A stretch of DNA of 64,000 nt, taken from assembly GCF_000312105.1 (NCBI RefSeq), contig NZ_HE978637.1, forward strand, positions 1,012,534 to 1,076,533, written 5' to 3'. The position numbers were made by a program, and so were the translations under genes. Below, one piece after another: positions 8,714 through 15,100 of this stretch (the stretch's first letter is position 1; each line of letters begins with the position of its first letter). Origin of the DNA: Aeromicrobium massiliense JC14 (GTDB lineage: Bacteria > Actinomycetota > Actinomycetes > Propionibacteriales > Nocardioidaceae). The notes under the pieces were generated by a model. It worked only from the letters and a program-made list of their open reading frames with translations, was not told the DNA's origin and ran no database searches.

Positions 8714-9515
8714 GGACGGTTCCCTCCTGGGCGGCCGGCGCGGGGCCGGCGGGCGACGGGGCGGGGTCGTGCGGAGGCGGGTCGAGGACGCCGCGGGCGG
8801 GCATCCGCACCGGGACGATGCGGTGGTGCAGCCAGAGCCGGCCGAGCGAGGCGGCCATGCGCGCGGTGTCGCGCAGCACCTGGACGCGCGAGCCCTCGCG
8901 GTCGATCCAGACGGTCGGCGCCTCGGCCACGGTGAGACCGAGCGCCCGGGCGGTGACCAGCATGTCGACGTCGAAGACGAAGTCGCGCGAGCTGACCAGC
9001 GGCATGATGCGCTCGGCCGCCTGGTGGGTGATGACCTTCGCGCCGCACTGGGTGTCGTGGAACGGCAGGCCGAACACGGTGCGCACGGCCCGGGCGAACC
9101 CGGCGCTCGCGACCCGCCGGGCCAGCGACCGGGGCTTGGGCAGCACCGACGCGGGGTGCCACCGCGACGCGATGGCCAGGTCGGCGCCGGTGACGCGGAG
9201 CGTCTCGGCGAGCAGCTCGACCTCGGCCGGCGGGGTGGAGCAGTCGGCGTCGACGAACGCGATGACGTCCGCGTCGCTGCGCCGGAACGCCTCGTTGATC
9301 ACCCCGCCCTTGCCGAGGCGGGGGTACTCGACGGCGCGGACCCGGTGGTCGCGCAGCGCGTGCTGGTCGACCACCAGCCGGGTCTGGTCGGTGCAGTCGT
9401 CCAGCGCGACGGTGATGCGCAGGTCGTCGCCGATCAGGTCGTTGCTGTAGGCGCCGAGCGTGCGGCCGATGCGGTGCTGCTCGTTGTGCGCGGGGATGAC
9501 GATCTCGAGGGTCAT
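8703..9515 (-). CDS. Polyprenyl-phosphate glycosyltransferase (GT2, DPM/Alg5-like)
   Basis: 270-residue GT2 enzyme of the dolichyl-phosphate mannose/glucose synthase type: IVIPAHNEQHRIGRTL at the N-terminus, DADCSTPP as the DxD-type metal site, then ASRWHP and FHDTQCGAKVI and FVFDVDMLV typical of this family. No membrane helix follows. It should load a sugar onto polyprenyl phosphate, the donor used by GT-C enzymes such as the one fused to the flippase downstream. First gene of the operon. The ATG at 9515 is chosen because AGGAG lies 6 nt upstream; a GTG seven codons earlier would swallow that ribosome-binding site. Confidence 0.85.
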   Translation of the reverse strand: MTLEIVIPAHNEQHRIGRTLGAYSNDLIGDDLRITVALDDCTDQTRLVVDQHALRDHRVRAVEYPRLGKGGVINEAFRRSDADVIAFVDADCSTPPAEVELLAETLRVTGADLAIASRWHPASVLPKPRSLARRVASAGFARAVRTVFGLPFHDTQCGAKVITHQAAERIMPLVSSRDFVFDVDMLVTARALGLTVAEAPTVWIDREGSRVQVLRDTARMAASLGRLWLHHRIVPVRMPARGVLDPPPHDPAPSPAGPAPAAQEGTVHAS

Positions 9516-9641
9516 GGGTCGCTCCTGGAGGGACACGGGCGTGCGTGTACGCGTCTCGGGACGTGAGGGGACGGGCGGCTGGTCGGTGCGGACGCGGCGT
9601 ACGGTCCGCCGGGACGCGAGGCGTCTCGGGACGGGTCGTCG

Positions 9642-9741
9642 GTGACCCTGCTCCTGCTTCGTTCAGCTCGGCCGGTTCGGGGGCGGCAGCGTGTGCCTGC
9701 CCGGCTCTTCATCCAGACTGCGCGGCATCGCCGGGAGTCAC
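9642..9741 (-). promoter_or_regulatory. Possible ydaO-like (c-di-AMP) riboswitch in leader of polysaccharide operon
   Basis: The minus-strand leader of the glycan operon contains about 100 nt closed by a GTGAC/GTCAC helix (9737-9741 with 9642-9646). Inside are CCCGGC/GCCGGG and GGCAG/CTGCC pairings, a GGATGAAGAGCCGGGCAGG stretch and CCGAACCGGCCGAGCTGA. These recall the GGGTGAATC...GGGTAGG and CCGAATCCGnCAGCTAA blocks of the ydaO/yuaA class, which senses c-di-AMP and often precedes cell-wall genes in actinobacteria. The match is by eye and partial. The remaining 126 nt to the start codon would be the expression platform; nothing else is seen there. Confidence 0.38.
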
Positions 9742-9758
9742 AACCTCAACACGCCGGT

Positions 9759-9807
9759 CGGTGACGAAGGTCACCGCCAGGTGGCCGGAAACCCCGGGAT
9801 TCCGGGG
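9759..9807 (-). terminator. Two adjacent hairpins downstream of the pirin gene
   Basis: Reading on the minus strand after the pirin stop codon, CCCCGG-loop-CCGGGG (9792-9807) is followed by TTTCC, then a perfect 7-bp stem CGGTGAC/GTCACCG with a 4-nt loop (9759-9776). A weaker palindrome, ATGAGAATGCTCTCAT on the plus strand, lies at 9812-9827. The hairpins probably end pirin-operon transcription before the polysaccharide operon leader. The second stem may instead belong to the structured leader. Confidence 0.5.
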
Positions 9808-9858
9808 CGGAATGAGAATGCTCTCATGGTGCCGGCCGGGTCCGGCACCCCTGCGGAG

Positions 9859-10848
9859 CTACTCGCGCGGGCGCAGCCGGACGTGCGGCAGCGCGGGCGC
9901 GGGCAGCGGCGCGCCGCCGTGACCGGGCACGGTGCCGAAGCGGGCGACGCCGACCGGGTCGCCGGCGATCGCCGCCTGCCACTGGTCGCGGGCCTCGACG
10001 ACCTCCTCGTGCGTGCGGCCGACGAAGTTCCACCACATGAGCACCTGCTCGCCGAACGGCTCCCCGCCGATCAGCACGGCGCGGACGTCTCGCTCGCCGG
10101 CGCGCAGCTCGAGGACGTCGCGGCCGGGGCCGGTGTACGCCAGCCAGGCCGGCTCGACCGGCTGCCCGGCGACGGTCAGGTCGCCGGCGTCCAGGAGCAC
10201 GCCGTGCTCGAACGCCGGGTCGACCGGGAGCCGCACGGTGGTGCCGGCGGGCACGTCGACCTGCGCGGCCACGAGCGGCGAGTAGGCGCGAGCCGGTGAC
10301 GTGGCGCCGGCCAGCGAGCCCAGGAACACCTGCACGCGGGCGCCGTCGACGTCGACGACCGGCGGGTCGGCGACGTGCTCGAACGCCTGCGCACCGTGGC
10401 GGGCGTCCTCGGGCAGGGCGGTCCACAGCTGGTAGCCGTGCAGCACGCCCTGCTGCGGGAACCGCGCGAGCGTGCCCTCCTCGGAGTGACTGATGCCGTG
10501 CCCGGACGTCATGAGGCTCAGCTGGCCCGGCTCGACTGTCTGCACGGACCCGAGGGCGTCCTGGTGCAGCACCCGGCCCTCGAACAGCCAGGTGACCGTC
10601 TGCAGGCCGATGTGCGGGTGCGGCGGGACGTCCATGCCGCCGGTCTGCGCGATGTCGTCGGGACCGTAGTGGTCGGCGAAGCAGAACGGGCCGACCAGCG
10701 AGCGTCCGCGGGAGGGAAGCGTGCGGCGCACCGTCATGGCTCGTGGACCGCCCAGGGGCACGTCGCGCGGCGGCACCAGCTCGACGCCGGCGGGCGCGGG
10801 CTCGGCCGTGCAGCGCTGCTCGTCGGGCCGCGGGTCAAGGTTCGTCAT
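9859..10848 (-). CDS. Pirin family protein
   Basis: 329-residue bicupin of the pirin family. The N-terminal cupin has GPFCFADHYGP, DVPPHPHIGLQTVTWLFEG and the metal-binding His pair of HPHIGL, then SLMTSGHGISHSEE and LHGYQLW. The C-terminal domain includes GEPFGEQVLMWWNFVGRTHEEV, usual for bacterial pirins. Members bind iron and some have quercetinase activity or redox-sensing roles; the exact role is unknown. GGGAGG sits 4 nt before the ATG and fixes the start. The start overlaps the stop of the molybdenum-carrier-like gene (ATGA), so the two are co-transcribed. Confidence 0.9.
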   Translation of the reverse strand: MTNLDPRPDEQRCTAEPAPAGVELVPPRDVPLGGPRAMTVRRTLPSRGRSLVGPFCFADHYGPDDIAQTGGMDVPPHPHIGLQTVTWLFEGRVLHQDALGSVQTVEPGQLSLMTSGHGISHSEEGTLARFPQQGVLHGYQLWTALPEDARHGAQAFEHVADPPVVDVDGARVQVFLGSLAGATSPARAYSPLVAAQVDVPAGTTVRLPVDPAFEHGVLLDAGDLTVAGQPVEPAWLAYTGPGRDVLELRAGERDVRAVLIGGEPFGEQVLMWWNFVGRTHEEVVEARDQWQAAIAGDPVGVARFGTVPGHGGAPLPAPALPHVRLRPRE

Positions 10849-11363
10849 GGGGCCTCCCTCGCGGTCAACCTATCCGGCCCGGGCACGCCGGGTGGCCGGC
10901 GGGCCAGCACGTCGAGCAGGGTGCGCAGGGCCGTGGCGCCGACGCCCGGGCACTCGCTCTCGCGCGGCCCCGCCACGTCCAGGGCCACGTCGCCGGGCAG
11001 GGCCTCCAGCCACGTGCGCACGGCCCGGCCGTCGCGCGGGTCGGCGACGAGCACCGGGCGGCCGAGCAGGCCCGCCTCGACGAGCGTCAGGTCGGTGCCC
11101 GGCGAGGCGACGTGGGCGGGCCGCAGCACCAGCACGGCGTCGCTGTCGCGCACGTTCAGCCGGGTGCGGACGGCCGGGTCGGCCGTGTCGGTCTCGCGCA
11201 GCCGCGGGAACCGCAGCCGGACCCCGGGCGGCTCCGGCGCGTCCTCGGCCCGGCCGCCGCGGGGGCACCAGCCGGCGTACGACAGGCCGAGCCGGACGGC
11301 GGCCTCCAGGCCGGCCCGGTCGACGCCGGTCTGTCCCCCGGACACGACGCGCACGACGCTCAT
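10845..11363 (-). CDS. Putative molybdenum carrier / Rossmann nucleotide-binding protein
   Basis: 172-residue protein opening with VRVVSGGQTGVDRAGLEAA, the phosphate-binding loop signature of the putative molybdenum carrier family, which is related to lysine-decarboxylase-like Rossmann proteins. GWCPRGGRAEDAP and ETDTADPAVRT...NVRDSDAVLVL follow in the expected order. The actual ligand of this family is poorly established and the name should be taken as a family label. Co-transcribed with the pirin gene through an ATGA overlap. The stop codon of the SulP transporter gene upstream lies 19 bp away on the same strand, so a longer operon is possible. Confidence 0.75.
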   Translation of the reverse strand: MSVVRVVSGGQTGVDRAGLEAAVRLGLSYAGWCPRGGRAEDAPEPPGVRLRFPRLRETDTADPAVRTRLNVRDSDAVLVLRPAHVASPGTDLTLVEAGLLGRPVLVADPRDGRAVRTWLEALPGDVALDVAGPRESECPGVGATALRTLLDVLARRPPGVPGPDRLTAREAP

Positions 11364-11382
11364 CGCCCCAGGGTCGCAGCCG

Positions 11383-12882
11383 TCAGGGCTGCTCGCCGCC
11401 GAGGTGGCCGGACAGCCGGGCGTGCCGCTGGGCGCTGGGGCCGCTCAGGCCGACGATGCGCACCTGCTTGCCCTTGCGGCCGTACTTGGTCTCGACCGCG
11501 TCGAGCGCCGCGACCGTCGAGGCGTCCCACACCTGGGCGCCGGACAGGTCGACGACGACGCGGTCGGGGTCGTGGGCGTAGTCGAACTGGGCGTAGAGGT
11601 CGTTGCTCGACGCGAAGAACAGCTGCCCCGTGACCCGGTAGATCGCGGTCTCCCCCTCGGCCCCGTGGACGAGCGAGCGGTCGACCTGGGTCACGTGGGC
11701 GACGCGGCGCGCGAACAGGGTCATGGCCACCAGCACGCCGACGGCCACGCCGATCGCGAGGTTGTGGGTGGCCACGACGACCGCCACGGTCACGAGCATG
11801 ACGAGGGTCTCCGACCAGGGCATGCGGCGCAGCGTCGCCGGCCGGACGCTGTGCCAGTCGAACGTCCCGACCGAGACCATGATCATCACCGCGACGAGGG
11901 CCGCCATCGGGATCGCCGCCACCACGTCGCCGAGGCCCACGACGAGCACGAGCAGGAAGGCGCCGGCCAGGAACGTCGACACCCGCGAGCGGGCGCCGGA
12001 CGCCTTCACGTTGATCATCGTCTGGCCGATCATGGCGCAGCCGCCCATGCCGCCGAAGAAGCCGGTGACGATGTTCGCGCCGCCCTGGCCCCACGCCTCG
12101 CGAGTTTTGTCCGAGCCGGTGTCGGTCACGTCGTCGACGAGCTTGGCGGTCAGCAGCGACTCCAGCAGGCCGACGAGCGCGAGGCCCAGCGCGTAGGGCG
12201 CGATCACCCGCAGCGTCTCCAGGGTGAACGGCACGTCGGGCACGAGCAGCGACGGCAGGCTGTCGGGCAGGGCGCCCTCGTCGCCGACATCGGGCACGTC
12301 ACGGCCCCACACCAGCACGACGACGGTGATGACGATGATCGCCACCAGCGGGGCGGGCACGACCGACGTGACGCGGGGCAGCGTCGCGATCATGGCGATG
12401 CCGGCCAGCACCAGCGGGTACACGACCCACGGCACGTCCACCAGGTGCGGCAGCTGGGCGAGGAAGATGAGGATGGCCAGCGCGTTGACGAAGCCGACCA
12501 TGACCGAGCGCGGGATGAACCGCATGAGCCGGGCGACGCCGAGCAGCGCGAGCACGACCTGGATGACGCCGCCGAGGATCACCGCGGCGATGAGGTGGTC
12601 GAGCCCGTGGCTGTCCACGAGCGGCGCGACGACCAGCGCGACGGCACCTGTGGCGGCCGAGATCATCGCCGGGCGGCCGCCGAGGAAGGCGATCGTCACC
12701 GCCATGGTGAACGAGGCGAACAGGCCGACCTGCGGGTCGACGCCGGCGATGATCGAGAACGAGATCGCCTCGGGGATCAGAGCCAGCGCGACGACGAGTC
12801 CGGCGAGCACCTCGGTGCGCAGCAGGCTCGGCGAGCGCAGGACGTCGCGGACGCGCGGAGAGGCGTCGGCGGGCAGCGTCAT
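11383..12882 (-). CDS. SulP family inorganic anion transporter with STAS domain
   Basis: 499-residue transporter with about 10-12 membrane helices in the SulP/SLC26 pattern: [29 protein letters not shown] near the N-terminus and the [27 protein letters not shown] motif mid-protein, then a cytoplasmic STAS domain (about 400-490) containing [20 protein letters not shown]. Members move sulfate, bicarbonate or other anions; the substrate is not clear here. The ATG at 12882 gives the family-like N-terminus. It diverges from a MerR-type regulator with an operator-like palindrome in between, which suggests direct control by that regulator. Confidence 0.88.
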   Translation of the reverse strand: MTLPADASPRVRDVLRSPSLLRTEVLAGLVVALALIPEAISFSIIAGVDPQVGLFASFTMAVTIAFLGGRPAMISAATGAVALVVAPLVDSHGLDHLIAAVILGGVIQVVLALLGVARLMRFIPRSVMVGFVNALAILIFLAQLPHLVDVPWVVYPLVLAGIAMIATLPRVTSVVPAPLVAIIVITVVVLVWGRDVPDVGDEGALPDSLPSLLVPDVPFTLETLRVIAPYALGLALVGLLESLLTAKLVDDVTDTGSDKTREAWGQGGANIVTGFFGGMGGCAMIGQTMINVKASGARSRVSTFLAGAFLLVLVVGLGDVVAAIPMAALVAVMIMVSVGTFDWHSVRPATLRRMPWSETLVMLVTVAVVVATHNLAIGVAVGVLVAMTLFARRVAHVTQVDRSLVHGAEGETAIYRVTGQLFFASSNDLYAQFDYAHDPDRVVVDLSGAQVWDASTVAALDAVETKYGRKGKQVRIVGLSGPSAQRHARLSGHLGGEQP

Positions 12883-12974
12883 GGGGCTCCGTTCGGGGTC
12901 CGGGCGCGCGGGGGCACGCCGGGGAGGCGGTGGCAGGATGGGGGCGCCGCGTCGCGGCACCGACCGATCGTAAC

Positions 12975-12989
12975 CTCACGCAACGTGAG
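12975..12989. promoter_or_regulatory. Inverted repeat, likely MerR-family operator
   Basis: CTCACG-CAA-CGTGAG is a perfect 6-3-6 palindrome in the 140-bp divergent intergenic region between the SulP transporter gene (minus) and the MerR-type regulator gene (plus), 34 bp before the regulator's start. A further half-site CGTGAG is at 13007-13012. MerR-family regulators bind short dyads of this form in promoter spacers. Confidence 0.55.
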
Positions 12990-13022
12990 AGTCCGACCCG
13001 CGCGAGCGTGAGAGGGGACAAC

Positions 13023-13409
13023 GTGGCCGACGCCCTGCTGCGCATCGGCGAGGTCGCCGCCCGCACGGAGCTCTCGTTGCGCTCGCTGCGGCACTGGGAG
13101 GAGGTCGGCCTGCTGCGTCCGTCCGGCCGCACCGAGGGCGGCTTCCGGCTCTACACCGAGGACGACGTCGAGCGGATCCTCGTGGTGCGCCGCATGAAGC
13201 CGCTCGGCTACACGCTCGAGGAGATGTCGGTCGTCATGCGTGACATCGAGGCGCTCGGGGCCGGCGTCGGGGGCGACGAGCGCGCGGCCGCGCTGGCCCG
13301 GCTGGACGCCCTGCGCGCCGACGCCGCCGACCGAAGGGCCCGGCTCGAGCGCCAGCTCGGCATGGCCGACGAGTTCCTGTCGATCCTGGACGCGCAGCCG
13401 AGCGGCTAG
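13023..13409 (+). CDS. MerR family transcriptional regulator
   Basis: 128-residue regulator with an N-terminal winged HTH: LRIGEVAARTELSLRSLRHWEEVGLLRPSGRTEGGFRLYTEDDVERI, followed by a coiled coil (about 75-120) for dimerisation. No C-terminal ligand domain and no cysteines are present, so metal sensing is unlikely. The GTG at 13023 is chosen because it begins the conserved N-terminus and has AGAGGGG upstream; an upstream in-frame start would add residues unlike the family. It is divergent from the SulP transporter gene with a dyad in between, so autoregulation and control of that transporter are likely. Convergent with the pseudouridine synthase gene, sharing a CTAG stop overlap. Confidence 0.85.
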   Translation: MADALLRIGEVAARTELSLRSLRHWEEVGLLRPSGRTEGGFRLYTEDDVERILVVRRMKPLGYTLEEMSVVMRDIEALGAGVGGDERAAALARLDALRADAADRRARLERQLGMADEFLSILDAQPSG

Positions 13410-14329
13410 GCCTGCGCCCCGAGCGGCAGCGAGCGGACGCTCTCGAACCGGCGCACGGTGCCGTCCACCGGGTCGGTGAACGCCAGCGACGCCGCGAGCA
13501 GCTGCAGCGGCTCGGTGAAGTCGTCGACCTCGACGTCGCGCACCTGCGGGTACAGCGGGTCGCCCACGATCGGGACGCCCAGGCCCCACAGGTGCATCCG
13601 GAGCTGGTGGGTGCGTCCGGTGCGCGGGCTCAGCCGGTAGACCGCCAGGTCGCCACGGCGTTCCTCCAGCTCGACCAGGGTCTCGGCGTTCGGCGGCGGA
13701 CCGGGCACGACCTCGGCCTGCCACGTGCCGCGGCGCTTCACCAGGTGGTCGCGCACGGTCGTGGGCAGCACCAGCTCGTCCCGGTACGGGGCCAGCGCCC
13801 GGTACGTCTTGCCCACGCGTCCGTCCTGGAACATCGACTGGTACGGGCCGCGCCAGCGCCGCTCGGTGGCGAGCATGAGCAGGCCGGACGTGACCCGGTC
13901 CAGGCGGTGCAGCGGCGAGAGCTCGGGCAGGCCGAGCTCCTCGCGCATCCGCACGACGACGCTCTCGCGCACGTGCCGCCCGCGCGGGATCGACGACAGG
14001 AACGGCGGCTTGTCGACGACCACCAGCCGCTCGTCGCGGTGCACGACGTGGATCGTGCCGGGCACGGGCGGCTCGTCGCGCAGGTCGCGGTGGAACCACA
14101 CGAAGGTGTGCGGCGCGTAGGGGTCGCCGTCGGCCAGCGGACGTCCGTCGGCCAGGACGAACCGCCCGGCGGCGAGCATCTCGCCGACCGCGACGCCGTC
14201 GGGCAGCTTGTCGCGCAGCCAGGCGCCCATCGTCGGCCACGGCCGCGGGTCGGCCGGGTCACGGTCGGGCGTGCGCACCCACGCGGGACCCAGCCCGTGA
14301 CGGGTGGGCAGCGGCGGACGAGGGGGCAC
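13406..14329 (-). CDS. RluA-family pseudouridine synthase
   Basis: 307-residue pseudouridine synthase. The catalytic motif HRLDRVTSGLLML, with its essential Asp, is present, followed by KTYRAL, TGRTHQLRMHLWGLGVPIVGDPLYP and a C-terminal region as in RluA/RluC/RluD enzymes that isomerise uridine in rRNA or tRNA. A short N-terminal region (about 1-90) precedes the domain. The GTG at 14329 is chosen because the product then starts VPPRPPLPTRHGL, as in actinobacterial homologues, and a TACGAT -10-like box sits exactly 6 nt upstream (14336-14341), fitting a leaderless mRNA. The target nucleotide is unknown. Confidence 0.85.
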   Translation of the reverse strand: MPPRPPLPTRHGLGPAWVRTPDRDPADPRPWPTMGAWLRDKLPDGVAVGEMLAAGRFVLADGRPLADGDPYAPHTFVWFHRDLRDEPPVPGTIHVVHRDERLVVVDKPPFLSSIPRGRHVRESVVVRMREELGLPELSPLHRLDRVTSGLLMLATERRWRGPYQSMFQDGRVGKTYRALAPYRDELVLPTTVRDHLVKRRGTWQAEVVPGPPPNAETLVELEERRGDLAVYRLSPRTGRTHQLRMHLWGLGVPIVGDPLYPQVRDVEVDDFTEPLQLLAASLAFTDPVDGTVRRFESVRSLPLGAQA

Positions 14330-14424
14330 CGGGTGATCGTAGGCGGTCCACGCCACCCACCGGCGGGCCGTGGCCCCGGCAGGGCGCACACTTCGTGCAT
14401 GAACGCTCTCCCCCGGAGCCTTCG

Positions 14425-15093
14425 GTGATCGTCCCCGTGCGCGAGGGCGTCTTCTTCACCACGCCTCCGGCCCTGCCGAAGGGACGCCACGGGCTGTCCC
14501 ACCGCGAGGTGCTGACGCGCCAGCGCGAGCGGCTGATGATCGCCGCCACCGAGCTCATGGCCGCCGACGGCTACCGCAGCCTGGGCGTGCGCGACGTGTC
14601 GACCCGGGCCCACGTCTCCCAGCCGTCCTTCTACGAGTGCTTCACCGACAAGGACGCGTGCATCTTCGCCGCGTACGACCGGTTCCTCACCGTCCTGGCC
14701 GAGCGGATGCTGTCGTCGGTCGACACGCCGGCCACCACGCCGTGGGACGAGGTGGTGTCGCGGGTCGTCCTCGCCTTCGCCGGCACGCTGGAGGCCGACC
14801 CCGTCGTCGGGCGGGCCTTCATGCTCGAGCTCGAGGGACTCGGGCGGCCGGCCCGCGAGCGGCGTCGCTCGGCCATCCACGCCATCGCGCTGCTGCTCAA
14901 GACCGAGCGCGACCGGTACTGGCCCGGCGCGGCCGGCGTGCCGCTGTCGGCCTACGCCGCGGGCGTCTACGCCATGCGTCAGCTGACCGCCGACCAGCTC
15001 GACGAGCCCGGGGCGGACCCGCCCGTGCGCGGCGTGGCGACCGAGCTCGTGCCCACCATCGCGACCATGCTGCGCCCGGAGGTCGTCGGCTAG
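14425..15093 (+). CDS. TetR family transcriptional regulator
   Basis: 222-residue regulator. The N-terminal HTH covers about residues 25-75: RQRERLMIAATELMAADGYRSLGVRDVSTRAHVSQPSFYECFTDKDACIFAAYDRF, with the tyrosine-containing recognition helix typical of TetR proteins. The C-terminal all-helical domain would bind an unknown ligand. GTG at 14425 is preferred because GGAG lies 9 nt upstream; a GTG at 14395 would extend the product by 10 residues. The next gene is convergent, and the upstream divergent neighbour is the pseudouridine synthase gene, so no target is obvious from context. Confidence 0.8.
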   Translation: MIVPVREGVFFTTPPALPKGRHGLSHREVLTRQRERLMIAATELMAADGYRSLGVRDVSTRAHVSQPSFYECFTDKDACIFAAYDRFLTVLAERMLSSVDTPATTPWDEVVSRVVLAFAGTLEADPVVGRAFMLELEGLGRPARERRRSAIHAIALLLKTERDRYWPGAAGVPLSAYAAGVYAMRQLTADQLDEPGADPPVRGVATELVPTIATMLRPEVVG

Positions 15094-15100
15094 CCGGCGG

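Noticed and set aside
9512..9712. 66-residue minus-strand ORF in the polysaccharide operon leader
   Set aside because: Composition is Arg/Pro/Ser-rich without family motifs, and it overlaps the proposed structured leader; typical of a chance frame in GC-rich DNA.
9812..9827. ATGAGAATGCTCTCAT as a second Zur box
   Set aside because: It resembles the Zur box at 49275 but has a 2-bp rather than 1-bp centre in its core and sits just after the pirin stop codon, where a hairpin is a simpler explanation.
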